A DNA stretch of 64,000 nt from Triticum aestivum (lineage: Eukaryota > Streptophyta > Magnoliopsida > Poales > Poaceae). The stretch spans positions 374,542,839-374,606,838 of the forward strand of contig NC_057798.1 in NCBI RefSeq assembly GCF_018294505.1. Direction: 5' to 3'. Shown here one piece after another: positions 45,226-58,456 of the stretch. Under the pieces are notes generated by a model, which was given only the letters and a program-made list of their open reading frames with translations, was not told where the DNA came from and made no database searches. Each line of letters starts with the position of its first letter. Within the stretch, counting starts at the first letter, position 1. The position numbers and the translations under genes were made by a program.

Positions 45226-45628
45226 ATGATAGCGTCTCTTTATGTTGAGGAAAGAACTCGGGTTAAAAATACTAATGAGAAAAAATGCAAGGGCATGTCT
45301 ATAGCCAATATGGTACGGATATACCCACAGAAGAAGAACAAAGGGGAAAATAAGCGTGTCAAGACTACTACCTTGGAGAAGAAAATGATGAGCAAAGCTG
45401 AGCTAGAGTGCTTTGCATGCGCCCAACCACTTTTTCAAGGAATGCCCAAATTGTGCAAAATGTAGAGAAAAAGCCCAACCACTAAAGATTCAATGTGATG
45501 TCATCTACAATAGTGGCCATCCAACTTCTTCTCAGTCGGGTAATCTCAAATCTGACTATGACGACTTTGAGTCGATTGTTCTGTTCCAGTTCACGAAGAA
45601 ATCTCGGGTGGCATGTCACTCAAAGTAG
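45226..45628 (+). pseudogene. Copia gag C-terminal remnant with broken zinc knuckle
   Basis: Gag zinc knuckles (C-x2-C-x4-H-x4-C) bind element RNA. The frame at 45226-45465 gives SLYVEERTRVKNTNEKK and KKMMSKAELECFAC, then shifts. The neighbouring frame from about 45425 gives HFFKECPNCAKCREKAQ. The knuckle is thus split by a one-base shift between its second Cys and the His. It lies only ~20 bp after what looks like a Copia LTR end (about 45205), so the gag N-terminus and leader are deleted. Not functional. Confidence 0.65.
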
Positions 45629-46303
45629 ACTTGCTCTACATTGTGGGTGTTGATTATCCACCTCCACGAGGTTGTTAGATTGCTCCGCGACACCCTTAAC
45701 AAGGGGTGAATTCACTACCCTCTATGGCATGGGTTGGACTCTAACAAAGAGCCAAATACTGAAGTTCGTAGGTTTGGATCCGATTTTGATGATTGAATGA
45801 TGTTTGGCAGGGTTAGTGACTGGCATCTCACCACGAGTATTAGACCACACATCAGCTTCATCACTCGAATTTTATGTTATGTCCTCCGTCGGGCCGCTAG
45901 TCAGCCTCTTTTGAGAGAAGATCGGGTATCACTGAACTTTTTCCATGACTTGTTTAAATGGACCTTTTCATAGGTTTGCTCTTTAGAGCCTGTGAGGGTC
46001 TCTTCACAAGCAATTTTGCGGCACGTCAAGTGTGAAGGCTAGTCGGATCTACTTCTAGTAAGGGCTTAGTCAATTTATTTATCGAGGCCCTGATAGGCTC
46101 GGGGCTAATGACGAGGGTGTCGTGGGGATGATTCTAATAATAGAAGGGGGAAAGTAGTAAGAAGGAGCTTCATCTATCGAGGCACAAATGGGTGGCACGA
46201 GGATTTTTACAAGTTTAGGCCCATCATGGTGGAGGTAATGACCCTACGTCTTGTGCTCCGGAGAGGCTTCTTTTATCTGCGTATCAATATAGGATTACAA
46301 GGT
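45629..46303. other. Unassigned sequence preceding the second LARD
   Basis: No convincing open frame. The segment from about 46180 (GCACAAATGGGTGGCACGAGG, GGTAATGACCCTACGTC, ATATAGGATTACAAGGTGTGAG) looks like part of an LTR, and it is continuous with 57967-58456 once the LARD is removed. Confidence 0.4.
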
Positions 46304-46308
46304 GTGAG
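46304..46308. repeat. Target-site duplication GTGAG, left copy
   Basis: Precedes TGTCACGCCC; repeated at 57967-57971. Confidence 0.85.
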
Positions 46309-49300
46309 TGTCACGCCCAATATGTGATACTATTCTAAAAAGACACGAAGGTCCCACCAAGGATAGAAACGAGTATTGATACGCTTTTGCAAGGTGGATA
46401 TCATTACATCAACATTACATAATAGATGGGGATACATACAAAAGGCATACAATGCCACACGAATACAACATCATCTTACATAAGATCACCATCCGACTAC
46501 GGATGAAACACAAACAAAAACTCAAACGACATCCACCCTGCTAGCCCAGGCTGCCGACCTAGAACCTATCCCCTGATCGAAGAAGGAGCAGAAGAAGAAC
46601 TCCAAAACAAGCAAACATCGCTCTCGCGTCATGATCATCGCATAACCTGTACCTGCAACTGTTGTTGTAGTAATCTGTGAGCCACGAGGACTCAGCAATC
46701 CCATTACCATGGGTATCAAGACTAGCAAAGCTTACGGGAAAGGAAGGGGTAAAGTGGTGAGGTTGCAACAGCGACTAAGCATGATATGGTGGCTAACATA
46801 CGCAAATAAGAGCGAGAAGAGAAGCAAATGGAACGGTAGTGAAGCTAGCAATGATCAAGAGGTGATCCTGAACTCCTACTTACGTCAAACATAACCCAAA
46901 ACCGTGTTCACTTCCCGGACTCCGCCAAAAAGAGACCATCACGGCTACACACACGGTTGATGTGTTTTAATTCGAATCTGGTGTCAAGTTATCTACAACC
47001 AGACATTAACAAATTCCCATCTGCCACATAACCGCGGGCATGGCTCTCGAAAGTTTATACCCTGCAGGGGTGTCCCAACTTAGCCCATGACTTCTCTCGC
47101 GATCAACAAAGGATATTCCTTCTCCCAGGAAGACCCGATCAGTCTCGGAATCCCGGTATACAAGACATTTTGACAATGGTAAAACAAGACTAGCAAAGCC
47201 GCCCGATGCACCGACAATCCCGATAGGAGCTGCACATATCTCGTTCTCAAGGCAACACCGGATGAGACAGGCTACGAGTAAAAACCAGACCTCTAGTTTC
47301 CCCGAGGGGGCCCCGTAGGCGGCTCGGTTCGGACCAGCACTTAGAGAAGCACTGGCCCGGGGGGGCTAAAATAAAGATGACCCTCAGGTTGGCCAACCCA
47401 AGGGAAAGGTGTAGGTGGTGGTGAGGCAAAAGGTAAAACCAAGGTTGGGCCTTGCTGGAGGAGTTTTATTCAAAGCAAACTGTCAAGGGGGGCCCATAAA
47501 TCACCCAACCGCGTAAGGAACGCAAAATCCTGGAACATAACACCGGTATGATGGAAACTAGGGCGGCAAGAGTGGAACAAAACACGAGGCATAAGGCCGA
47601 GCCTTCCACCCTTTACCAAGTATATAGATGCATTAATTAAATAAGAGATATTGTGATATCCCAACATAATCCTGTCCACCATGGAGCAATCTTCAACTTC
47701 ACCTGCAACTAGCAACGCTATAAGAGGGGCTGAGCAAAGCGGTAACATAGCCAAGCAACTGTTTGCTAGGAAGGGTGAAAAGGTTAGAGGCTGACATGGC
47801 AATTTGGGAGGCTTGATCAACAAGAGATAGCTAGCGCAGCATAGCGGTAGAACGAAGCAACTAGCATAGCAATGATAGTAATGAGATCCAAGGTGACGGT
47901 CATCTTGCCTGAAATCCCGCAAGGAAGAAGAACGAGTCCATGAAGAAGATGAAGCCACGAAGACGAACCAAGCGTAGACGAACGAATCCTCACGATCGCA
48001 ACGAAACAGGAACTATCGAGAAGAAGACACATCATAGTAAACACACCACACATATACATGACATGATGCACAACCAAGCATGATGCAAGACAGGACTACA
48101 TGAAGCTACTCATGGCAAGAGATGATGCAAACAAGAGCAACACATCAAAGCGAGTTTAAATGAGGCCGGGAACAACATATAACTAATACGGTAAGTCCTC
48201 ATATGCAAATTTAGAAATTGGTCCAGAACTGAATAAACCTTATGTTCAAGTTGTTAAACAGCAAGTTAAGATGCACCAAGATGATCTACACGAGATTCTA
48301 GTCAAGTTACATATAAAGTTCATTAGATTCGGAGCTACGGCCTAGAAGATATGAGCAAAACAAGTTAAACATGGCATTGATGCAAAATGCATTCAAACAT
48401 CAAGCAAACAGCTCAAAACAAGGATGCAACATGATAATATGAAACTTCATGCAAAATCAAGCAAGTTTCATATAGAGCACACTCAAAACGGAGCAACGGT
48501 TCAACACATACACTCTATACAAGTTTGAAGGACAAACCGTCCAAAACAGCAGCTAGGCATCTTGCAAGCATCAAAACAATATGCTACAGCATCTCAACGT
48601 AAGAACAAAAGGCATGGGCATGAAGTACAGGTAAAGCATGACAAAACATGAACACTGAGATATCTCTAGAAAACACTAGAACATGCTCAAAAGCACATGG
48701 CAAGATTGCAAATAATAACAGTTTCAGGCCTAGCAGAAATAACATCGGGTAGCAATGTTTAGATCTATCAAACAACATGTTACAGAAACTTCTCGTGGCA
48801 AACAAAGGCATGGTATGATTCTACTAATTTCATATAACAAAAGTCCCTTACTGATCATGAGCCAAAAATGCACATAAGATATGATGGCACCCATGTAAAC
48901 ATGGAAAATGATATGACAGATTCAGACATGGCAGGAACAACAATAAGTAGGCATGTTGGTGAGCTTGTACCACTCACCACCGAGCACTACATGGCATTAC
49001 AATGTAACCAACAGTAAGAAGACATGTTTATGAACCTAAGCATGCCAAGAGCAAGTTCATAGGGTGCACGGATCACTAGCAAAGCTCATGGCAAAACTGA
49101 ACTTAATGTTAACAGGCTGACAGAAACATTATTTAGCAATTTGAGAGCAAGATTACAACAAGCTACAGCAGGCTATAAATGCAACAAGGGGCATTAATGG
49201 ATAGATCATGACATGTATAACAAATCATCCTTAGTGAACATCTCCAGATTATGCATAGAATGACTTGTAGAAGCAGGTTTACATAGCATCATGATATATC

Positions 49301-50875
49301 AGATTCAGCCTAGCAAAACAGCAACAGCAAGTACCCTACTTCACGAGCTTGATGCACTCACTACAAGAATCACAAAAATACATGTATTACACCACTGTAC
49401 AGATGGCATGATGTATCACAAAACACATGTAGAGCTCATGCTCATAGGATGCACACACAAAATGCAATGAAAAAGACAAAACAACAAGTTATGTTAACAG
49501 ACAGCAGTTAACATCATATAACACTCTTGCAACGATGATTAGGGCTTCAAGATGAACTCAAACAAACATGGCACAATGGAATGAAATGAAGAGCATCTCA
49601 TGATGAACATTTTGATATATAATATGCACAAATCGGATCACCGAGCATGAATATATGACTAGTCAAAGGAGGCAACATAACATGACAGAAAAAGGAGAGA
49701 CTTTTACCCTGCGAAAAAAAAACGAAGCGGATCGGGTAAGGAGGCAGAGCGGGTCGGGTCCGGGCGCGGATCGGGCCGAGGCGGGAACCGGGCGGCAGCG
49801 GCGGCTCCAGCGAGGTCGGATGAGGCCGGGGAGGCAACGACGAGGCGGCCCCGGACCGGATCTGGCCGGATCCGGCCGGAGGTGAGCTGGGGCGGCGGCG
49901 GAGGGATGCGGGGTCGACGAGGCGGAGCCAGCAGCGAGGCGAAGACGCGTTGGCGGCGGGGACGAAGCCGCGGACGTCGGCGGAGGCGAGGCGCGACGGG
50001 GCGATCGCCGGAGTCGACGGGCGGCGCTGGAGGCGCGCGGCAGCGGGGTGCAGGGGCGCTCGGAGCGGTGGCGGAGCGGCGCTGGGCGGCGCGGGCGGTG
50101 AGGTGCGGGCTCCCTCGGGCCTGGCACGGCCCGGGGTGGGCCCGGTCTGGCCTCACGGGCCCGGCGGCGGGGAGGAGAGAGAGAGGGCGCGGGGGGGGGG
50201 GGGCGACGTGGCACTGCGGGATTGGGCGCAGGGGCGGCGGCGATGACGTGGCAGCCACCGATTGGCCGGGCGACGTGTCCGGCGGACATGTCCGGCGCGG
50301 ATGGACATGTCCGGCGGCTCGAGGAGGAAGAAGACTAGGGTTAGGGGTGGATTCATCCGCAAATTTTGGGGGAGAGGGCCTATATATAGGTCGAGGGAGC
50401 TAGGAGACTCCAAATGAGGAGCTGTTTTCGGCCACGCGATCGTGATCGAACGAACCACAGCATGGAGGGGGTTTGGATGGGTTATTGGATCACTTTGGAG
50501 GGGTGTTGGGCTGCAACATAAAGAGGCCTTTACGGTTCCGTGGTTAAACGTTGGAGTATCAAACAGACTCCAAATGGCACGAAACTTGACAGGCGGTCTA
50601 CCGGTGGTGTACCAAGGCCGCTTGGCAAATCACGGACCATTCCGAGAATGTTTAACACCCGCTCACAACAGGAGACAAAAGTGGAACGCCGGAGGACATA
50701 TGAGTGTCAGATTGCAAAATGGACAACGGGGAAAATGCTCGGATGCATGAGACGAATACATATGCAAAATGAGATGCACATGATGACATGGCAAAATGCA
50801 ACACGCAAGCAAATGACATGGCAACGACGGCGAATAACTGGAAGACACCTGGCGCATCGAATCTGGGGCGTTACA
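46309..50875 (-). repeat. 3' LTR of second LARD (4567 bp)
   Basis: Plus strand TGTCACGCCCAATATGTG to GGGGCGTTACA. Most of it is A-rich low-diversity sequence. A GC-rich block (49720-50330) gives long frames on both strands without domains. A tandem ACATGTCCGGCG motif lies at about 50270-50320. Confidence 0.88.
50380..50393 (-). promoter_or_regulatory. Putative TATA box in LTR
   Basis: CCTATATATAGG, palindromic, about 490 bp from the LTR's upstream end; the equivalent box in the other LTR is at 57470-57482. Assigned by motif and by conservation in both LTRs. Confidence 0.4.
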
Positions 50876-50890
50876 ACACTCCTCCACTAA
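50876..50890 (-). other. Polypurine tract
   Basis: Sense strand TTAGTGGAGGAGTGT adjoining the 3' LTR. Confidence 0.75.
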
Positions 50891-50894
50891 CAAG

Positions 50895-50913
50895 AGATCT
50901 CGTCCCGAGATCT
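50895..50913 (-). other. Perfect hairpin next to the polypurine tract
   Basis: AGATCTCG-TCC-CGAGATCT on the plus strand, 8-bp arms. Compared with the Sukkula-like LARDs the second pair is G-C instead of A-T on both arms, a compensatory change. Confidence 0.7.
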
Positions 50914-53383
50914 TAGGACCGAGATGGGGAGGAAAAGAGGATGAGGTGAACCAAGAATGCAAGAGAAGAAGCAAAGAATCGAGAGCACTCAAGAAGAATA
51001 GAGGAACGACAAGAATGACGAGAATTGAAAGCTCACGGAATCAGATAGAGTATGAAACCACTCCGGTTAGAACAAGATAAGAAACGAATAAGACTGAAAG
51101 GATTTTGGCAGCACTCCGGCTGAAACATGGAGGAATAGAACACGAGCTTGAGAGGATGGAATGATACTTGATGAAGACATGACACAAAACCTCCGTAAAG
51201 AATTGAAAGAGTTGAAAGAAAAGAACAGAGAAGAAAATGGCTACTTGTGCCACGAATGAAATTGAAAGCATCTTTAGAAGGAAGGTTTAAATGGAGTTGT
51301 TAAGAAAATCAACAACGAAAAGAATAAGCTTGTTGTGGACTTAAGGAAAACATCTCAAAATTATGAGGTGATAACTGACCAAAAGCGGAATAGATTGAAT
51401 AACTGAGAAGAACAAAGGAATGCAAAGCTCCACTTCAGAAGAAAAGGAAGAATTAAATGCACTTTGAGACGCGAGAAAGAAAGATTCTTGAGCTCCTCCA
51501 AAAGAACCTTGATGAACACTTGAAGAATGAATTAAATTATGACGAGCCACCGTGAAGAACTCCGGTAACAAAAGGATGATGAGATACAATGAAGGAAGAA
51601 AGAATAAGATGAGCCTTGCGATGATTTAGATGGAGGTTCCGACGAAACGGCCAAGGAAATTTCAACTCCGGAAAAGAAAAGATGAAAACACTTGGAACTA
51701 GAATTTACTCATCCAGAACAAACTCTAAAGGAAGGGATTAATCAACTTGAAGGAAATAAGAAGAAGATTTATTGTATGCTTGTCCTTCATCAAATTACAT
51801 TGATGACAAGCAATGGATTTCCCATACTACTTATTCTTATTGGAAATAGGATTACGGGGGAAATAGCACAAAACTTGAGAAAGTCTTCATGAACGACCGG
51901 TAGGATTTGAAAGAACGAATGAATTGATATGATAACAAAGGAAAAGAATCTGAATGAACCACCGTAAGAATTCAAAAATGACTGATGAAAGAGAATGCAT
52001 CACCGGGAAGAATTAGAAAAGCACAAAGATACTTGAGGGACAAAAGAGACAAGATAACGAAGGGATCGCGAACTGATTGAAGAATACTTGAACGAAGCAC
52101 CGGAAGAATATTGAGATGAACGAAGAAGCACAGATATAGAATAATTAGAGAATGAATCTGAAAACTAGGAACAAAGAAATATTCCAAAAAGATGACCTCC
52201 GGATGATTGAGATGAAAAAACAACTCTTGAAATACTCCGGATGGATGAAAAGAATATCTGACAAATGGAATAATTCGCGAGGATAACATGAAGCTAGAAC
52301 CACGAAACTTCGAGAGATCAGACAAGATTTAGAGGAAAAACTCTTCTTCGGTCTTCAAATGACGACGAGAAACACCGCCAAAATTGTTAAGGCACTCCGG
52401 GGGAACAAAAAAGTGGAGAGGTTGAGGCAACAATGAAAATGATTCGAAATTGATCTTGGAAAAGATCTGACTGATGAAATTCATACTTACATCAAACTTC
52501 GAAAAGGATTTGAGAATAGCTCCGGGAAATTAGAAGAGTCAGGTAAGATCCTGGGAAAAGACCTGTGGGTTAGGGCCCACTGTAGAGATAACACCGTTGA
52601 AAAGGATTGTTGAAAAGATAGATGATGCACCAGAACAATTGAAATATTTGAATGAGGTGACAACCTCAAATTAATTCACACACACACAAGTCTCCTGATA
52701 TGTCTTGAGCACTCCAGAAGGATAAACTGGCGAGAGGCGAACAAGCAAGGAGAACACTTGATCCGAGGAAAAGAATGTGATCAACCCGAAAAAAACTTGA
52801 ATTGGGTCCACCTGAGAAGAAAAAGAGATGAAGAATGTCAAACGAGATGAGAATTCACCGGTTGAAACAATTGACGAAAGACTGAAGAGGCTCCACATGA
52901 ATGAAATTGATGGTCGAAAAAGACTCAGACTTCGGGAAGAAAAAAAGGGTGGGAGGGCGGGGAAAACAAGGCAACTTGGAAGGGGAAACCGACGAATATC
53001 TTGAAGAGAAAACACCAGTTGAAAGAAAGCAAAGGCTTCACACGAGTAGGATGGATACCGATTACGGACTCCGGCTCTAAGAAGGAAAAGGGTGGGCGGG
53101 TGGGAAAAGAAAACAACTAAGGATTGAACTTGGTAAAGATGAAGAGGCTCGAGTCCACTTGACGAGAAATGCACCGGATGCAAAGAGCTAAGGAACAACG
53201 ATCGAAAAACCAACTTTGTGATTCAAAACACCTACGTCCAGATTCCTCACCAGAGCTACGAAGGGGCTGAGGAGTAAAAGAAATCCTACTCTCCGATATA
53301 ACTAGACTCCGAAAAAGTTTTCTTCTAGACTCAACAACGGCCAAACTACACGATCAATCAAGGGGGCTCCTATGGTCGGTCGA
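50914..53383 (-). other. Internal domain of second LARD, non-coding
   Basis: A-rich on the plus strand. Frames up to 180 codons on the minus strand have no recognisable domain. Recurrent short words such as CTCCGG-AAGAA and TTGAAGAA are scattered through it. Confidence 0.7.
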
Positions 53384-53396
53384 GGCTCTGATACCA
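53384..53396 (-). other. Primer binding site, initiator-tRNA-Met type
   Basis: The plus strand reads GGCTCTGATACCA, three bases from the 5' LTR. Confidence 0.85.
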
Positions 53397-53399
53397 ACT

Positions 53400-56300
53400 T
53401 GTCGCACCCAATATGTGATACTATCCTAAAACTCGAAGGTCCCACCAAGGATAGAACCGCATATTGATACACTTTTGCAAGGTGGATATCATTACATCAA
53501 CATTACATAATAGATGGGGATACATACAAAAGGCATACAATGCCACACGAATACAACATCATCTTACATAAGATCACCATTCGAGTATGGATGAAACACA
53601 AACAAAAACTCAAATGACATCCACCCTGCTAGCCCAGGCTGCCGACCTAGAACCTATCCCCTGATCAAAGAAGGAGAAGAAGAAGAACTCCAAAACAAGC
53701 AAACATCACTCTCGCGTCATGATCATCGCATAACCTGTACCTGCAACTATTGTTGTAGTAATCTGTGACCCACGAGGACTCAGCAATCCCATTACCATGG
53801 GTATCAAGACTAGCAAAGCTTAATGGGAAAGGAAGGGGTAAAGTGGTGAGGTTGCAACAGCGACTAAGCACGATATGATGGCTAACATACGCAAATAAGA
53901 GCGAGAAGAGAAGCAAATGGAACGGTAGTGAAGCTAGCAATGATCAAGAGGTGATCCTGAACTCCTACTTACGTCAAACATAACCCAAAACCGTGTTCAC
54001 TTCCTGGACTCCGCCGAAAAGATACCATCACGGCTACACACACGGTTGATGCGTTTTAATTCGAATCTGGTGTCAAGTTATCTACAACCAGACATTAACA
54101 AATTCCCATCTGCCACATAACCGCGGGCACGGCTCTCGAAAGTTTATACCCCGCAGGGGTGTCCCAACTTAGCCCATGATAAGCTCTCGCGATCAACGAA
54201 GGATATTCCTTCTCCCAGGAAGACCCGATCAGTCTCGGAATCCCGGTTTACAAGACATTTTGACAATGGTAAAACAAGACCAGCAAAGCCGCCCAATGCA
54301 CCGACAATCCCGATAGGAGCTGCACATATCTCGTTCTCAAGGCAACACCAGATGAGACAGGCTACGAGTAAAAACCAGACCTCGAGTTTCCTCGAGGGGG
54401 CCCCGCAGGCGGCTCGGTTCGGACCAGCACTTAGAGAAGCACTGGCCTGGGGGGGCTGAAATAAAGATGACCCTCGGGTTGGCCGACCCAAGGGAAAGGT
54501 GTAGGTGGTGGTGAGGCAAATGGTAAAACCAAGGTTGGGACTTGCTGGAGGAGTTTTATTCAAAGAAAACTGTCAAGGGGGTCCCATAAATCACCCAACC
54601 GCGTAAGGAACGCAAAATCCGGGAACATAACACCGGTATGACGGAAACTAGGGCGGCAAGAGTGGAACAAAACACCAGGCATAAGGCCGAGCCTTCCACC
54701 CTTTACCAAGTATATAGATGCATTAATTAAATAAGATATATTCTGATATCCCAACATAATCCTGTCCACCATGGAGCAATCTTCAACTTCACCTGCAACT
54801 AGCAACGCTATAAGAGGGGCTGAGCAAAGCGGTAACATAGCCAAGCAACGGTTTGCTAGGAAGGGTGAAAAGGTTAGAGGCTGACATGGCAATTTGGGAG
54901 GCTTGATCAACAAGAGATAGGTAGCGCAGCATAGCGATAGAACGAAGCAACTAGCATAGCAATGATAGTAATGAGATCCAAGGTGACGGTCATCTTGCCT
55001 GAAATCCCGCAAGGAAGAAGAACGAGTCCATGAAGAAGATGAAGCCACGAAGACGAACCAAGCGTAGACGAACGAATCCTCACGATCGCAACGAAACGGG
55101 AACTATCGAGAAGAAGCACACAACATAGTAAACACACCACACATATACATGACATGATGCACAACCAAGCATGATGCAACACAAGACTACATGAATCTAC
55201 TCATGGTAAGAGATGATGCAAGCAAGAGCAACACATCAAAGCGAGTTTAAATGAGGCCGGGAACAACATATAACTAATCCGATAAGTCCTCATATGCAAA
55301 TTTAGAAATTGGTCCAGAACTGAATAAACCTTATGTTCAAGTTGTTAAACAGCAAGTTAAGATGCACCAAGATGATCTACACGAGATTCTAGTCAAGTTA
55401 CATATAAAGTTCCTTAGATTCGGAGCTACGGCCTAGAAGATATGGGCAAAACAAGTTAAACATGGCATTGATGCAAAATGCATTCAAACATCAAGCAAAC
55501 AGCTCAAAACAAGGATGCAACATGATAATATGAAACTTCATGCAAAATCAAGCAAGTTTCATATAGAGCACACTCAAAACGGAGCAACGGTTCAACACAT
55601 ACACTCTATACAAGTTTAAAGGACAAACCGTCCAAAACAGCAGCTAGGCATCTTGCAAGCATCAAAACAATATGCTACAACATCTCAATGTAAGAACAAA
55701 AGGCTTGGGCATGAATTACAGGTAAATCATGACAAAACATGAACACTGAGCTATCTCCAGAAAACATTAGAACATGCTCAAAAGCACATGGCAAGATTGC
55801 AAATAATAACAGTTTCAGGCTTAGCAGAAATAACATCAGGTTGCAATGTTTAGAGCTATCAACATGTTACAGAAACTTATCATGGCAAACAAAGGCATGG
55901 CATGAATCTAATAATTTCATATAACAAAAGTCCCTTACTGATCATGAGCCAAAAAGGCACAGAAGATATGATGGCACCCATGTAAACATGGCAAATGATA
56001 TGACAGATTCAGACATGGCAGGAACAACAATAAGTAGGCATGTTGGTGAGCTTGTACCACTCACCACAGAGCAATACATGGCATGACAAGGTAACCAACA
56101 GTAAGAAGACATGTTTATGAAGCTAAGAATGCCAAGAGCAAGTTCATAGGGTGCACGGATCACTAGCAAAGCTCATGGCCAAACTGAACTTAATGTTAAC
56201 AGGCTGATAGAAACATTATTTAGCAATTTGAGAGCAAGATTACAACAAGCTACAGCAGGCTATAAATGCAACCAGGGGTGTGAGTGGATAGATCGTGACA

Positions 56301-57966
56301 TGTGTAACAAATCATCCTTAGTGAACATCTCCAGATTAAGCATAGAATGACTTGTAGAAGCAGGTTTACATAGCATCATGATATATCAGATTCAGCCTAG
56401 CAAAACAGCAACAGCAAGTACCCTACTTCACGAGCTCGATGCACTCACTACAAGAATCACAAAAATACATGTATTACACCACTGTATAGATGGCATGATG
56501 TAGCACAAAACACATGTAGAGACATGCTCATAGGATTCACACGCAAAGTGCAATGAAAAAGACAAAACAGCAAGTTATGTTAACAGACAGCAGTTAACAT
56601 CATATAGCACTCTTGCAAAGATGATTAGGGCATCAAGATGAACTCAAACAAACATGGCACAATGGAATGCAATGAATAGTATCTCATGATGAACATTTTG
56701 CTATATAATAGGCACAAATTGGATCACCGAGCATGAATATATGACTGGTCAAAGTAGGCAACATAACATGACAGAAAAAGGACTTAGAGAGATTTTTACC
56801 CCGCGAAAAAAACCGAAGCGGATCGGGTGAGGAGGCACAGCGAGTCGGGTCCAGGCGCGGATCGGGCCGAGGCGGGACCCGGGTGGCGGCGGCGGCTCCG
56901 GCGAGGTTGGAGGAGGCCGGGGAGGCGACGGCGAGGCGGCCCCGGACCGGATCTGGCCGGATCCGGCCGACGGCGAGTTGGGGCGGCGCGGAGCGACGCA
57001 GGGTCGGCGAGGCGGAGCCGGCGGCGAGGCGAAGACGCGTCGGCGGCGGGGACGAAGCCGCGGGCGTCGGCAGAGGCGAGGCGCGGCGGGGCGATCGCCG
57101 GAGTCGACGGGCGGCGCTGGAGGCGCGCGGCGGCGGGGTGCAGGGGCACTCGGGGCAGCGAGCGGTGGCGGAGCGGCGCTGGGCGGCGCGGGCGGCGAGG
57201 AGCGGGCTCCCTCGGGCCCGGCGCGGCCCGGGGCGGGCCCGATCTAGGCCTCACGGGCCCCGACGGCGGGGAGGAGAGAGAGGGCGCGGGGAGGGCGACG
57301 TGGCACTGCGGGATTGGGCGCGGGGGCGGCAGCGATGACTGGCAGCCACCGATTGGCCGGGCGACGTGTCCGACGGACATGTCCGGCGCGGATGGACATG
57401 TCCGGTGGCTCGAGGAGGAAGAAGACTAGGGTTAGGAGTGGATTCATCCGCAAATTTCGATGGAGAGGGCCTATATATAGGTAGAGGGAGCTAGAAGACT
57501 CCAAATGAGGAGCGGTTTTCGGCCACGCGATCGTGGTCGAACGAACAAGAGCATGGAGGGGGTTTGGATGGGTTATTGGGTCACTTTGGAGGGGTGTTGG
57601 GCTGCAACATAAAGAGGCATTTACGGTTCCCCGGTTAACCGTTGGAGTATCAAACGGACTCCAAATGGCACGAAACTTGACAGGCGGTCTACTGGTGGTG
57701 TACCAAGGCCGCTTGGAAAATCATGGACCATTCCGAGAATGTTTAACACCCGCTCACAACAGGAGACAAAAGGGGAACGCCAGAGGACATAGGAGTGTCG
57801 GATTGCAAAACGGACAACGGGGAAAATGCTCGGATGCATGAGACGAACACATATGCATAATGAGATGCACATGATGACATGGCAAAATGCACCACGCAAG
57901 CAAATGACATGGCAATGATGGCGAATAACTGGAAGACACCTGGCGCATCGAATCCAGGGCATTACT
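53400..57966 (-). repeat. 5' LTR of second LARD (4567 bp)
   Basis: Direct copy of 46309-50875. Its outer end reads GGGCATTACT where the other copy has GGGCGTTACA, two changes, one of which abolishes the terminal CA. Confidence 0.88.
57470..57482 (-). promoter_or_regulatory. Putative TATA box in LTR
   Basis: CCTATATATAGG, equivalent to 50380-50393; in this 5' LTR it could drive transcription of the element. Confidence 0.4.
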
Positions 57967-57971
57967 GTGAG
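57967..57971. repeat. Target-site duplication GTGAG, right copy
   Basis: Matches 46304-46308. Confidence 0.85.
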
Positions 57972-58456
57972 TTTGAGAGAGAGAGAGAGAGAGAGATAGA
58001 AGGATGGGGAGAGAATGAGCCCCCTTGTCACGATGGAGGAGGATGACTCATATAGAGTGTGTTGTGTCCTTTCACCTCCTTCACCTCTTAATGCAAGTAA
58101 TGTATGTATCAATAAAAACTATGACGCCTCAGCAGCTTTCCTTGCATGTTTTACTCCACACATCCGAGTGGCAGTTCGTCCAAGCGTCTGGGAGTTCTTC
58201 GTCCGAGTGAAGCAACATACTTGTCCTCGTTCGAGTGGAGTTGTGCAATGATGTTGTCCGACTGATCGGGACCTACTGAATTTTTCGTATTTTTGACCAG
58301 TGGACTCGGGTCCCTTGGTCCTTCACGAGTTTTACATCATTGCGGGCCTACCCAAGGTAGAAATCCCCGACAGAGGGTATCTCCAACCGGGTAGACCCAC
58401 AATGACATAAAGCCTAGCCAAGAGCCCAAGCCCATCGATGCTAAGGCCGAGATAAC
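57972..58456. other. Remnant of the sequence interrupted by the second LARD, with (GA)n
   Basis: TTT(GA)n to about 57996, then GGATGGGGAGAGAATGAGCCCCC. Continuous with the segment ending at 46308 and LTR-like in style. No open frame of note. Confidence 0.4.

Larger units (their letters stand above)
46309..57966 (-). mobile_element. Complete LARD of a second family, 11.7 kb, minus strand
   Basis: LTRs of 4567 bp each (46309-50875 and 53400-57966) flank a 2524-bp internal region. The primer site is at the right, the purine tract and hairpin at the left, so the element reads on the minus strand. TSD GTGAG. No gag or pol. LTR divergence is about 3% in sampled stretches, suggesting roughly 1 million years at 1.3e-8 per site per year. 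LTR sequence is unrelated to the Sukkula-like LARDs except near the termini. Confidence 0.88.

Noticed and set aside
47470..47958. 162-codon sense-strand ORF in the second LARD LTR, repeated at 54560-55048
   Set aside because: Open in both copies and in element sense, but about ten nucleotide differences between copies give about ten amino-acid changes. It is therefore not conserved as protein, and no domain is recognisable.
49663..50403. 208- and 173-codon frames in the GC-rich part of the LTR, and similar at 56796-57429
   Set aside because: Low-complexity Ala/Arg/Pro/Gly translations on both strands of the same GC-rich sequence.
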